From Streptomyces sp. R44 (GTDB lineage Bacteria > Actinomycetota > Actinomycetes > Streptomycetales > Streptomycetaceae), in assembly GCF_041053105.1 (NCBI RefSeq), contig NZ_CP163444.1:6914501-6978500 (forward strand): a stretch of DNA of 64,000 bases. The letters run 5' to 3'. Shown here piece by piece: positions 50,460 to 58,910 of this stretch (position 1 is the first letter of the stretch; each line of letters starts with the position of its first letter). The position numbers and the translations under genes were made by a program. Below the pieces are notes generated by a model. The model did no database searches and was not told the origin of the DNA. It saw only the letters and a list, made by a program, of their open reading frames with translations.

Positions 50460-51305
50460 TCAGGCGCCGACGTTGAACTCCGCCGGGTTCGGGCCCAGTC
50501 GGCGGCTCTCGTCGAGGGCGGCGATCGCCGCCAGGTCCTCGTCGTCCAGCTCGAAGCCGAACACGTCGATGTTCTCCCGGATCCGCGAGGGGGTGACCGA
50601 CTTGGGGATCACCACGTTCCCCAGCTGGAGGTGCCAGCGCAGCACCACCTGGGCCGGCGTCCGCCCGTGCTTGCGGCCGATCGCGACGATCGCCGGGACG
50701 TCCAGGAGCCCCCTGCCCTGGCCGAGCGGCGACCACGCCTCGGTCGCGATGCCGTACTTGGCGTGCACCTCGCGCGACTCCGCCTGGGCGAGCTGCGGGT
50801 GCAGCTCGATCTGGTTGACGGCGGGCACGACCGAGGTCTCGCCGATCAGCCGCTCCAGGTGCTCCGGGAGGAAGTTCGAGACGCCGATCGCCCGGGCGCG
50901 CCCGTCCGCGAGGATCTTCTCGAACGCGCGGTACGTGTCGACGTACGCGTCCTTGGCCGGCACGGGCCAGTGGATCAGGTACAGGTCGACGTGGTCGAGG
51001 CCCAGCTTGTCGAGGGAGGCGTCGAAGGCGCGCAGCGTCGCGTCGTACCCCTGCTCGCTGTTCCACAGCTTCGTGGTGACGAACAGCTCCTCGCGGGCGA
51101 TCCCCGACTCGGCGACGGCACGGCCCGTGCCCCGCTCGTTCTCGTAGATCGCGGCGGTGTCGATCGAGCGGTACCCGGCCTCCAGGGCCGTCGCCACGGC
51201 CGCCGTCGCCTCGTCGTCCGGCACCTGCCAGACGCCGAAGCCCAGCTGCGGCATGCTCACGCCGTTGTTCAGGGTGACCGAGGGAACGTTGCTGTCCGTG
51301 CTCAC
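50460..51305 (-). CDS. Aldo/keto reductase (AKR5-like, 2,5-diketo-D-gluconate reductase type)
   Basis: This 281-aa TIM-barrel NADPH-dependent reductase has the complete catalytic tetrad D49, Y54 (SIDTAAIYENE), K79 (VTTKLW) and H112 (LIHWPV), followed by the cofactor loop IPKSVTPSRIREN. It reduces aldehydes, ketones or keto sugars to alcohols in the cytosol. No linked sugar pathway is nearby. The start GTG (51303-51305) was chosen over an in-frame start 23 codons upstream because the family begins at SVTLNNGVSMP. Confidence 0.93.
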   Translation of the reverse strand: MSTDSNVPSVTLNNGVSMPQLGFGVWQVPDDEATAAVATALEAGYRSIDTAAIYENERGTGRAVAESGIAREELFVTTKLWNSEQGYDATLRAFDASLDKLGLDHVDLYLIHWPVPAKDAYVDTYRAFEKILADGRARAIGVSNFLPEHLERLIGETSVVPAVNQIELHPQLAQAESREVHAKYGIATEAWSPLGQGRGLLDVPAIVAIGRKHGRTPAQVVLRWHLQLGNVVIPKSVTPSRIRENIDVFGFELDDEDLAAIAALDESRRLGPNPAEFNVGA

Positions 51306-51417
51306 GTGGGATGGATCCTTACGTCGTCGCGGGGCGAACGGGCGCCCGGGAAATTCGGGTACTCCCAGCGTCAACGATCACAGACCGCCCCGCATTCCGT
51401 CAGCCGTACGGCTCCCG

Positions 51418-53241
51418 TCAGCCGTACAGCGCCGCGACCTCCGCCGCATACGCCCGTTCGATCGCCTTGCGCTTCAGCTTCAGCGAGGGGGTGAGCAGTC
51501 CGTGCTCCTCGCTGAACGGATGCGCCAGGATCCGGAACGTCCGGATCGACTCCGCCTGCGAGACCAGGGTGTTCGCCGCCACCACCCCGCGCCGGATCTC
51601 GGTCTCCAGGGCCGGGTCGCGGACCAGCTCCGCCGGGGACAGCGGGGCCCGCCCCTGCATCGCCAGCCAGTGCTCCACGGCCTCGTGGTCGACCGTCACG
51701 AGCGCGGCGATGTACGGGCGGTCGTTGCCGACCACGATGCACTGGGCGATCAGCGGATGCGCCCGCACCCGCTCCTCCAGGGCGGTGGGGGAGACGCTCT
51801 TGCCGCCCGAGGTCACCAGGATCTCCTTCTTCCGCCCGGTGATCGTCAGATAGCCGTCCGCGTCGAGCGCGCCGATGTCGCCGGTGGCCAGCCAGCCGTC
51901 GTTGAGGACGGCGGCCGTCGCCTCCGGGGCGTTCAGATAGCCGGAGAAGACCTGGCCGCCGTGGAGCCACACCTCGCCGTCCTCCGCGATGTGGACCGTC
52001 GTCCCCGGGACCGGCTGGCCCACCGTGCCGTACTTGGTCCGCCCGGGCGGATTCGCCGTCGCGGCGGCCGAGGACTCGGTGAGGCCGTAGCCCTCGAAGA
52101 CCGTGACGCCCGCGCCCGCGAAGAACAGTCCCTGCCGGCGGTCCATCGCCGAACCGCCCGACATCGCGTGCCGCACCCGCCCGCCCAGGGCCGCCCGCAC
52201 CTTGACGTACACCGTCTTCTCGAAGAACTGGTGCTGTACCCGCAGCGCCGCCGACGGCCCGGGACCGGTCCCGAAGGCCTTCTGCTCCAGCGCCTCCGCG
52301 TACGCGATCGCCACCTCCACGGCCTTGTCGAAGGGGCCCGCCTTCCCCTCGCTCTCCGCCTTGCGGCGGGCCGCGCGGAAGACCTTCTCGAAGACGTACG
52401 GCACGGCGAGCACGAAGCTCGGGCGGAACGCCACCAGGTCCGGGAGCAGCTCGGCCGCCGCCATCACCGGCTGGTGCCCCAGCTTCACCCCGCCGCGGAC
52501 CGCCGCGACCTCCACCATCCGCCCGAAGACGTGCGCGAGCGGCAGGAACAGCAGCGTCGAGGCCTGCTCGTCGGGGCGCGAGCGGAACACCGGCTCCCAG
52601 CGGCCCATCACCATGTCCGTCTCGAACATCAGGTTCGCGTGGGTGATCACACAGCCCTTGGGGCGGCCGGTCGTCCCCGAGGTGTAGATGATCGTCGCGA
52701 CCGTCTCCGGGGTCACCGCCCGCCGGTGCCGGTGCACGACGTCCTCGTCGATGTCCGTGCCCGCCGCCGTCAGCTCGCCCACCGCGTCCGCGTCCAGCTG
52801 CCACAGCCGCTGGAGCCGCGGGAGCCGGTCGATCACCGAACCGATCGTCATCGCGTGGTCCTCGTGCTCCACCACGCAGGCCGTGACCTCGGCGTCGTGC
52901 AGCATCCAGAAGACCTGCTCGGCGGAGGAGGTCGGATAGACCGGCACCGGCTGCGCGCCCAGCGTCCACAGGGCGAAGTCGAAGAGCGTCCACTCGTACC
53001 GGGTCCGGGCCATGAGCGCGACCCGGTCGCCGAACCGCACGCCCTCCGCGATCAGCCCCTTCGCCAGCGCCAGGACCTCGTCCCGGAACCGCGCGGCGGT
53101 CACGTCGTGCCACTGCCCGTCGGGGGCCTTGCGGCCGAGAACGATCCGGTCCGGCTCGGCGAGGCCGCGGTCGAACACGGCGTCCGCCAGACCGCCGACC
53201 TGAGGCGCCGCCTCGACGGGCGGCACGGTGAACTCGCGCAC
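51418..53241 (-). CDS. AMP-dependent long-chain acyl-CoA synthetase
   Basis: This 607-aa adenylate-forming enzyme activates fatty acids with ATP and CoA before beta-oxidation or lipid synthesis. The P-loop-like motif IIYTSGTTGRPKG is at about 184-196, the aromatic helix GYGLTESSAAA lies mid-protein, and the C-terminal motif TGDIGALDADGYLTITGRKKE and GGKSVSP fit the FadD15/long-chain group. It has no signal peptide. The GTG at 53239-53241 follows GAGGAG. Its upstream region is the long repeat-bearing gap 53242-53682. Confidence 0.93.
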   Translation of the reverse strand: MREFTVPPVEAAPQVGGLADAVFDRGLAEPDRIVLGRKAPDGQWHDVTAARFRDEVLALAKGLIAEGVRFGDRVALMARTRYEWTLFDFALWTLGAQPVPVYPTSSAEQVFWMLHDAEVTACVVEHEDHAMTIGSVIDRLPRLQRLWQLDADAVGELTAAGTDIDEDVVHRHRRAVTPETVATIIYTSGTTGRPKGCVITHANLMFETDMVMGRWEPVFRSRPDEQASTLLFLPLAHVFGRMVEVAAVRGGVKLGHQPVMAAAELLPDLVAFRPSFVLAVPYVFEKVFRAARRKAESEGKAGPFDKAVEVAIAYAEALEQKAFGTGPGPSAALRVQHQFFEKTVYVKVRAALGGRVRHAMSGGSAMDRRQGLFFAGAGVTVFEGYGLTESSAAATANPPGRTKYGTVGQPVPGTTVHIAEDGEVWLHGGQVFSGYLNAPEATAAVLNDGWLATGDIGALDADGYLTITGRKKEILVTSGGKSVSPTALEERVRAHPLIAQCIVVGNDRPYIAALVTVDHEAVEHWLAMQGRAPLSPAELVRDPALETEIRRGVVAANTLVSQAESIRTFRILAHPFSEEHGLLTPSLKLKRKAIERAYAAEVAALYG

Positions 53242-53682
53242 TGACCTGCTCCTCGACGGCTCGTGGCTGGAAAAGCCCGTTGTCGCACTCCGTACGGCGC
53301 CGGTGACGGTACCCCACCCGACCGGCCGGGGGGAGGGCCTTCACCAAGCCGGGACATTCCGCGTTCACACAGGTCAGGGCCGGTGAGGCGGCCAAGTCGG
53401 GGGTGTCTCGGGGTCGTTGCCGACCGGACGGTACGTCCTCCGGGGGCGAATCTCCACGGAATCTGTACCGCCCGCTCACGCCCCCGCCCCCGAAGCGCCG
53501 CGACGGCGGCTTCTCGCCGCACCCTCACCCCAGGCGCCGCAAGCGGTTACCGACGGTTCGACGGGGTGGGCGGAGCCGGCCGTCATGGGGTTCGGCGCGG
53601 CCGGTGCAGTCGGCCGTCACGGGTTCGGCGCGGCCGGTGCGGTCGGCCCGTCACGGGTTCGGCGCGGCCGGTTGTCACGGGG
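53242..53682. other. 441-base gap with the acyl-CoA synthetase promoter and tandem repeats, no gene seen
   Basis: No open frame here has protein-like codon use. The left part must contain the promoter for the leftward acyl-CoA synthetase. From about 53559 the right part becomes a tandem repeat of 24-34 base units, which reaches into the last codons of the LysR gene. Confidence 0.6.
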
Positions 53683-53704
53683 TCAGCGCGGCCGGTGCAG
53701 CCGG
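53582..53704. repeat. Imperfect tandem repeats (24-34 bp) overlapping the 3' end of the LysR gene
   Basis: Four copies starting at 53582, 53616, 53650 and 53674 share GTCACGGGTTCGGCGCGGCC-like cores; a weaker copy may precede them at 53559. The repeats run past 53683, where the LysR stop codon lies, so its last few codons are repeat-derived. Confidence 0.8.
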
Positions 53705-54549
53705 TCGCCGCCCGCCAGGATCGCCTCCGCGAGCGCGTCCGCCGCCTCCTGGGTCTCCCCGCCCCTGCGCCCCTTGCGCAGCACGAACCCCACGTCCCCG
53801 AGCTCCGGGAGCCCCGCACGCGCCGGCACCGGGACCAGCCCCGGCGGCACCAGGCCCCGCGTGTGCGCCATCACCCCGAGCCCCGCGCGGGCCGCCGCCA
53901 CGTTCGCACTCAGGCTGGAACTCGTGCACGCGATCCGCCACGCCCTGCCCTGCGCCTCCAGCGCCTCCAGGGCCCGCGCCCGGGTGATCCCCGGCGGCGG
54001 ATACAGGATCAGCGGCACCGGCCGGTCCGGATCGAGCCGCAGCCCCGGCGCCCCGATCCAGATGAGCGTGTCCTCCCACACGAGCCGCCCCTCGCTCTCC
54101 GCCCCGCGCCGCTTGGCCAGGATCAGATCGAGACGCCCGGCGGCGAGCCGCGCCTGCAGCGTCCCGGACAGTTCGACCGTCAGCTCCAGATCGACCTCGG
54201 GATGCTCACGCCGGAAGGACTCCAGGATCTCCGGCAGCCGGGTCGTCACGAAGTCCTCCGAGGCGCCGAACCGCAGCCGCCCCCGCAACCGCGTCCCGCC
54301 GAAGAAGGCCGCCGCCCGCTCGTGCGCCTGGAGGATCGTGCGCGCGAACCCGAGCATCGCCTCGCCGTCCTCCGTCAGCTCCACGCGATGCGTGTCCCGC
54401 GCGAACAGCGGCCGGCCCGTCGCCTCCTCCAGGCGCCGCACATGCTGGCTGACCGTCGACTGGCGCAGCCCGAGACGGTCCGCGGCCCGCGTGAAGCTCA
54501 GGGTCTGGGCCACGGCGAGGAAGGTCCGCAGCTGGGTGGGCTCGTACAC
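53683..54549 (-). CDS. LysR family transcriptional regulator
   Basis: This 288-aa protein has the LysR N-terminal winged helix (residues about 3-62: LRTFLAVAQTLSFTRAADRLGLRQSTVSQHVRRLEE). A periplasmic-binding-like effector domain follows (about 88-280), with GRLRFGASEDFVTTRLPEIL and the second lobe near LSANVAAARAGLGVMAH. It is divergent from the bile-acid-symporter-like transporter gene, the classic arrangement for LysR-controlled transport. A dyad with a T-N11-A core lies just upstream. GTG start at 54547-54549. The C-terminal few residues are encoded by tandem repeat DNA. Confidence 0.93.
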   Translation of the reverse strand: MYEPTQLRTFLAVAQTLSFTRAADRLGLRQSTVSQHVRRLEEATGRPLFARDTHRVELTEDGEAMLGFARTILQAHERAAAFFGGTRLRGRLRFGASEDFVTTRLPEILESFRREHPEVDLELTVELSGTLQARLAAGRLDLILAKRRGAESEGRLVWEDTLIWIGAPGLRLDPDRPVPLILYPPPGITRARALEALEAQGRAWRIACTSSSLSANVAAARAGLGVMAHTRGLVPPGLVPVPARAGLPELGDVGFVLRKGRRGGETQEAADALAEAILAGGDRLHRPR

Positions 54550-54560
54550 GACACGACGTT

Positions 54561-54575
54561 ATCGCGAACCGTGAT
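54561..54575. promoter_or_regulatory. LysR-type box (T-N11-A dyad) upstream of the regulator and transporter
   Basis: ATCGCGAACCGTGAT has imperfect dyad symmetry with T at 54562 and A at 54574 (T-N11-A), the core of LysR operators. It lies 12 bases before the LysR start and about 90 bases before the transporter. Confidence 0.45.
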
Positions 54576-54663
54576 GACAGTCAGAGCGCTGTACGGGATT
54601 CCCGATCACCGGTCCGTGGAGCAGGATGGACGGGCGCGATCCTCCGTTGGAGCACTGGAGCCC

Positions 54664-55761
54664 ATGACCCCCCGCACGCCCGGCCGTCCCGCCCGCCGCC
54701 CCCTCCGCCTGCCGTCCCGGCTGCCCGTCGACGGCTACGTCCTCGCGCTGCTCGGCACGGTCGCCCTCGCCGCGCTCCTCCCCGCCTCCGGGGCCGCCGC
54801 GACGGTCACGGAAGGCGCGTCGACCGGGGCCGTCGCCCTGCTCTTCTTCCTCTACGGCGCCCGGCTCTCCACCCGCGAGGCCCTCGACGGCCTCAAGCAC
54901 TGGCGGCTCCACCTCACCGTCCTCGGCTGCACCTTCCTGCTCTTCCCGCTCCTCGGCCTCGCCGCCCGCGGCCTCGTGCCCGGCATCCTCACCCCACAGC
55001 TCTACAGCGGCTTCCTCTTCCTCTGCCTGGTGCCGTCCACCATCCAGTCCTCCATCGCGTTCACCTCGATCGCCCGGGGCAACGTGCCCGCCGCGATCTG
55101 CGCCGGCTCGTTCTCCTCGCTCACCGGCATCGTCCTCACCCCGCTGCTCGCGGCCCTGCTCCTCGGCAACAGCGCGGGCGGCCTCTCCGCCGACGCGCTC
55201 CTGAAGATCGTCCTCCAGCTCCTCGTGCCCTTCCTGACCGGGCAGTTCCTGCGCCGCTGGGTCGGAGGCCTCCTCGTCCGGCACAAGAAGGTCCTCGGCT
55301 ACGTCGACCGGGGCTCGATCCTCCTCGTCGTCTACACCGCCTTCAGCCAGGGCATGGTCGCCGGCATCTGGCACCTGGTGACCCCCGCGCGGCTCGGCGC
55401 GCTCCTCGCCGTCGAGGCCGTACTCCTCGCGGTGATGCTGGCCCTGACCTGGTACGGAGCCAGGCGCCTCGGCTTCGACCGGGCCGACCGGATCGCGATC
55501 CAGTTCGCCGGCTCCAAGAAGAGCCTCGCGGCCGGGCTGCCGATGGCCAGCGTCCTCTTCGGCCCGCAGGCCTCCCTCGCCGTGCTCCCGCTGATGCTCT
55601 TCCACCAGATGCAGCTGATGGTCTGCGCGGTCATCGCGAAGCGCCGTTCGAGGGACCCCGAACCCGCCGGCCCGCACGCCGCCCAGAAGCCGGCGACCGG
55701 CCCCGGGGCCGCGGCCCCCGGAGCCGTACACGGCCCCGAGGTGCCGACGCCGGGCACCTGA
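54664..55761 (+). CDS. Bile acid:sodium symporter / arsenite-permease-type (SBF-like) transporter
   Basis: This 365-aa membrane protein of the BART/BASS superfamily, in its SBF_like form, has ten hydrophobic segments. Conserved parts are ALLFFLYGARLSTREALDGLKHW, the crossover region SGFLFLCLVPSTIQSSIAFTSIARGN and FAGSKKSLAAGLPMASVLF, the last being a hallmark of the family's second unwound helix. The substrate could be an organic anion; it is not shown by sequence. The C-terminal tail is disordered (Pro/Ala-rich). The ATG at 54664 follows GGAG. The divergent LysR is its likely regulator. Confidence 0.9.
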   Translation: MTPRTPGRPARRPLRLPSRLPVDGYVLALLGTVALAALLPASGAAATVTEGASTGAVALLFFLYGARLSTREALDGLKHWRLHLTVLGCTFLLFPLLGLAARGLVPGILTPQLYSGFLFLCLVPSTIQSSIAFTSIARGNVPAAICAGSFSSLTGIVLTPLLAALLLGNSAGGLSADALLKIVLQLLVPFLTGQFLRRWVGGLLVRHKKVLGYVDRGSILLVVYTAFSQGMVAGIWHLVTPARLGALLAVEAVLLAVMLALTWYGARRLGFDRADRIAIQFAGSKKSLAAGLPMASVLFGPQASLAVLPLMLFHQMQLMVCAVIAKRRSRDPEPAGPHAAQKPATGPGAAAPGAVHGPEVPTPGT

Positions 55762-55789
55762 TGATCATCCGGGCCGCTACGGTGCTCCC

Positions 55790-56311
55790 ATGCCCGCACT
55801 CGATCCCGGCCGCACCGCGCTCGTCCTCGTCGACCTGATGGAACGCATCGTCGCGCTGCCCCTCGCCCCCCGCCCCGGCACCGACGTCCTCACCGCCGCC
55901 GCCCGGCTCGCCGACACCTTCCGGACCGCCGGCGCGCCCGTCGTCCACATCCGCGTCGAGCGGCCGAACGTCGACACCCAGCCGCCCGGCAGCGAACTCG
56001 TCCCCGACCTCGTCCGGGACGGCGACCCCGTCGTCGTCAAGCGCACCATCGGCGGCTTCCAGGACACCGGACTCCACGAGCTCCTCGCCGGACTCGGCGC
56101 CACCACCCTCGTCCTCGGCGGCATCGCCACCAACCTCGGCGTCGAGTCCACCGCCCGCGCCGCCTGCGACCTGGGCTACGACCTCGTCTTCGCCGAGGAC
56201 GCCATGTCCGCCCTCACCGCCGACGAGCACCGCGCCTCCGTCGACCTGGACTTCCCTCGCCTCGGCACGGTCGCCCCCGTCTCCGCCATCACCCTGGACG
56301 GACCCGAGTGA
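55790..56311 (+). CDS. Isochorismatase-fold hydrolase with Gly in place of the catalytic Cys
   Basis: This 173-aa protein has the isochorismatase/nicotinamidase fold. D15 (LVLVDLMER) and K84 (VVVKRTIGGF) are the conserved acid and base. The third catalytic position, a Cys in cysteine hydrolases, is G117 in GGIATNLGVESTARAA. Gly there is also found in true isochorismatases, which cleave a vinyl ether without a nucleophile, so the enzyme is more likely an isochorismatase-type hydrolase than a nicotinamidase or ureidohydrolase. It is coupled by a GTGA overlap to the [2Fe-2S] protein gene. Confidence 0.85.
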   Translation: MPALDPGRTALVLVDLMERIVALPLAPRPGTDVLTAAARLADTFRTAGAPVVHIRVERPNVDTQPPGSELVPDLVRDGDPVVVKRTIGGFQDTGLHELLAGLGATTLVLGGIATNLGVESTARAACDLGYDLVFAEDAMSALTADEHRASVDLDFPRLGTVAPVSAITLDGPE

Positions 56312-56691
56312 CCCCGGTCCCGATACGGTACGGGGCCCGCCCCTGCTCCCTCGTCGTCTGCCGGGGCTGCTGCTGCGGAGACCCCCGCAAGAACCCCGGC
56401 ATGGACCACGCCGGGCAGCTCGCCCGCCTCCGCGAGGCCGCCGCGGCCTCCGGGGGCCGGCTGCTCGTCCGCACCAGCGACTGCCTCGGCCCCTGCGCGC
56501 AGGCGAACGTTCTCGTGGTCCAGCCGTCGACCGAGGGGCGGCGCAGGGGCGGCCGGGCCGCCTGGATCGGCTGGAGCGCCGACGAGGACTGCCTCGACGA
56601 GGTCCTCGCCTGGACGGCCGCCGGCGGCCCCGGCGTCGTCCCGCCGCCCGACACCCTCGCCCTCCAGATGATCGACCCGCCGAAGAACTAG
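56308..56691 (+). CDS. Thioredoxin-like [2Fe-2S] ferredoxin-domain protein
   Basis: This 127-aa protein has clustered cysteines: C18, C21, C22, C23 in VVCRGCCCGDP and C59-x3-C63 in TSDCLGPCAQAN. The latter is the second half of the thioredoxin-like [2Fe-2S] site of respiratory and formate-dehydrogenase-type ferredoxins. The rest has short alpha/beta elements (LARLREAAAASGGRLLVRTSD). It may pass electrons to an unknown partner. Its GTG start overlaps the previous stop as GTGA. Its stop meets the FdhD stop with no base between. Confidence 0.85.
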   Translation: MTPVPIRYGARPCSLVVCRGCCCGDPRKNPGMDHAGQLARLREAAAASGGRLLVRTSDCLGPCAQANVLVVQPSTEGRRRGGRAAWIGWSADEDCLDEVLAWTAAGGPGVVPPPDTLALQMIDPPKN

Positions 56692-57528
56692 CTAGGGCGC
56701 CTTCACATCGATCCGGTGCTCGCCCGCGTACACGTTCATGTCCGGCCCGCGCAGGAAGCCGACCAGCGTCAGGCCCGTCTCGGCGGCCAGGTCCACGGCC
56801 AGCGAGGACGGCGCGGACACCGCGGCGAGCACCGGGATCCCCGCCATCACCGCCTTCTGCGCCAGCTCGAACGAAGCCCGCCCCGACACCAGCAGCACCG
56901 CACGCTCCAGCGGAAGCAGCCCCTCCCGCAGCGCCCGCCCCACCAGCTTGTCCACCGCGTTGTGCCGGCCCACGTCCTCCCGAACGTCCAGCAGCTCGCC
57001 GTCCTCCGAGAACAGCGCCGCCGCGTGCAGACCGCCCGTCGAGTCGAACACCCGCTGCGCCGCCCGCAGCCGCTCCGGGAGCACCGACAGCAGCTCGGGG
57101 GCGATCCGCAGCGGGGGAGTGTCGGCGATCGGGAAACGGGCCGTGGTGCGGACCGCGTCCAGGCTGGCCTTGCCGCACAGCCCGCACGAGGACGTCGTGT
57201 ACACGTTCCGCTCAAGGGTGATGTCCGGGACCTTCACCCCGGGGGCCAGCTGCACGTCCACCACGTTGTACGTGTTCCGGCCGTCGTCCGTGGCGCCCGC
57301 GCAGTACACGATGTTCCGCACGTCCTCGGCCGCCGCCAGAACCCCTTCGCTCACCAGGAAACCCGCCGCGAGCGCGAAGTCGTCGCCCGGCGTGCGCATG
57401 GTGATCGCGATCGGCCGCCCGTTCAGCCGGATCTCCAGCGGCTCCTCCGCCACCAGGGTGTCGGGCCGCGTGGTGACCGCACCGCCCCGGATCCGCAGGA
57501 CACGCCGTCGCTCGGTGACCCGTCCCAT
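56692..57528 (-). CDS. fdhD: FdhD, formate dehydrogenase accessory sulfurtransferase
   Basis: This 278-aa cytosolic enzyme transfers sulfur to the molybdenum cofactor of formate dehydrogenase. The catalytic motif C115-x2-C118 ([12 protein letters not shown]) is intact and equivalent to the two conserved Cys of E. coli FdhD. The conserved [21 protein letters not shown] and [11 protein letters not shown] segments are also present. A formate dehydrogenase gene is not in the window, but a Tat-exported molybdenum enzyme is at 28.5 kb. The ATG (57526-57528) begins at [10 protein letters not shown], as in relatives. It is convergent with the ferredoxin-like gene. Confidence 0.95.
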   Translation of the reverse strand: MGRVTERRRVLRIRGGAVTTRPDTLVAEEPLEIRLNGRPIAITMRTPGDDFALAAGFLVSEGVLAAAEDVRNIVYCAGATDDGRNTYNVVDVQLAPGVKVPDITLERNVYTTSSCGLCGKASLDAVRTTARFPIADTPPLRIAPELLSVLPERLRAAQRVFDSTGGLHAAALFSEDGELLDVREDVGRHNAVDKLVGRALREGLLPLERAVLLVSGRASFELAQKAVMAGIPVLAAVSAPSSLAVDLAAETGLTLVGFLRGPDMNVYAGEHRIDVKAP

Positions 57529-57763
57529 CGTGACCGCACTCGATTCTCTCCGCAGGAAGGCCGGGAAGGCCCTGACCGCCCCATTCTCCGCCACGCCCCA
57601 CCCCCGCAGGCGCAGCCGCGCACCCGCTCGTCCCCGGCCCGTTGTCACGGTCGGCCAAGCGATTCGGGGGAATGTTGGTGGTTTACGTCACCTGTTACTG
57701 ATCAGTCGCTGGCAAGACTGGGGGATCCTGCCGGACGAACGAACCACCTAGGGGGTCCCGAGT

Positions 57764-58708
57764 ATGACGGGCACTCGCATTGCCGCGCTCGGGCACTACC
57801 AGCCCGCCAAGGTGCTGACCAACCACGATCTCGCCGAGCTCGTCGACACGAGCGACGAGTGGATCCTCAGCCGGGTCGGCATCCGCACCCGCCACGTCGC
57901 CGGGCCCGACGAGCCCGTCGACGAGCTCGCCGCCCACGCGGCCGGCAAGGCGATCGCCACCGCCGGCCTCACCGTCGACGACATCGACCTCGTCCTCGTC
58001 GCCACCTCCACCGCGATCGACCGCTCGCCCAACACGGCCGCCCGCGTCGCCGCCCGCCTCGGCATGGGATCGCCCGCCACCATGGACCTCAACGTGGTCT
58101 GCGCCGGCTTCACCCACGCCCTGGCCACCGCCGACCACGCCATCCGGGCCGGGGCCTCCCGCCGCGCCCTCGTCATCGGCGCCGACAAGATGACCGAGAT
58201 CACCGACTGGACCGACCGCACCACCTGCGTCCTCACCGGTGACGGGGCCGGCGCCGCGATCGTCGAGGCCACCGAGACCGACACCGGCGCCATCGGCCCG
58301 GTCCTGTGGGGCTCCGTCCCGGAGATGGGCCACGCCGTCCGCATCGAGGGCACCCCGCCGCGCTTCGCCCAGGAGGGCCAGTCCGTCTACCGCTGGGCCA
58401 CCCAGCAGCTGCCCGCCCTCGCCCGGCAGACCTGCGAGCGCTCCGGCATCGCCCCCGAGGACCTCGCGGGCGTCGTCCTGCACCAGGCCAACCTGCGGAT
58501 CATCGAGCCGCTCGCCGCGAAGATCGGCGCCGTGAACGCGGTCGTGGCCCGGGACGTCGTCGACTCCGGCAACACCTCGGCCGCCTCCATCCCGCTGGCC
58601 CTGGCCAAGCTGGTCGAACGCGGCGAGCTGCCGTCCGGCGCCCCGGTCCTGCTCTTCGGCTTCGGCGGCAACCTGTCGTACGCGGGACAGGTCGTCCGGG
58701 TGCCGTAG
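57764..58708 (+). CDS. Beta-ketoacyl-ACP synthase III (KAS III/FabH-like), orphan
   Basis: This 314-aa thiolase-fold enzyme condenses an acyl-CoA starter with malonyl-ACP. The full triad is C113 (NVVCAGF), H240 (VLHQANLR) and N270 (SGNTSAAS), so it should be active. It stands alone, not beside fabD, acpP or fabF, which marks it as an extra KAS III that may serve a special starter or a secondary pathway. ATG 57764 follows AGGGGG. Its 235-base upstream gap (57529-57763) holds a ten-base palindrome ACTGATCAGT at 57697-57706, perhaps an operator. A strong hairpin follows its stop. Confidence 0.92.
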   Translation: MTGTRIAALGHYQPAKVLTNHDLAELVDTSDEWILSRVGIRTRHVAGPDEPVDELAAHAAGKAIATAGLTVDDIDLVLVATSTAIDRSPNTAARVAARLGMGSPATMDLNVVCAGFTHALATADHAIRAGASRRALVIGADKMTEITDWTDRTTCVLTGDGAGAAIVEATETDTGAIGPVLWGSVPEMGHAVRIEGTPPRFAQEGQSVYRWATQQLPALARQTCERSGIAPEDLAGVVLHQANLRIIEPLAAKIGAVNAVVARDVVDSGNTSAASIPLALAKLVERGELPSGAPVLLFGFGGNLSYAGQVVRVP

Positions 58709-58731
58709 GGGCTCCGGGGATTCCGGGACCC

Positions 58732-58767
58732 GGGGCCTCGGCCGGCTGGGCGCCGGCCTCCGGCCCC
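58732..58767 (+). terminator. Hairpin terminator after the KAS III gene
   Basis: GGGGCC (58732-58737) pairs with GGCCCC (58762-58767), and GGCCGGC (58740-58746) with GCCGGCC (58752-58758). A small internal loop and a five-base end loop remain. It lies 24 bases after the stop. Confidence 0.6.
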
Positions 58768-58833
58768 AGGGGTCGGGGCCGTGACCCGTTCGGCGGAGAC
58801 CGGTGGCGGCGGACCCGGCGCGGACCTAGCTTC

Positions 58834-58898
58834 GATCGCGGTGAGGGTCGTCCCTTCCCGGACGCGGAATCGCTCCGCTTCCGAGCCCTCACGCGATC
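58834..58898 (+). promoter_or_regulatory. Structured 5' leader of the anchored secreted protein gene
   Basis: A long stem can form between GATCGCGGTGAGGG (58834-58847) and CCCTCACGCGATC (58886-58898) with one bulged G, enclosing a second stem GCGGA/TCCGC (58864-58868 with 58874-58878). It ends right before the ribosome binding site TGGAGG and the ATG at 58911. This may regulate translation or message stability. Confidence 0.5.
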
Positions 58899-58910
58899 TG
58901 GAGGACCGCC

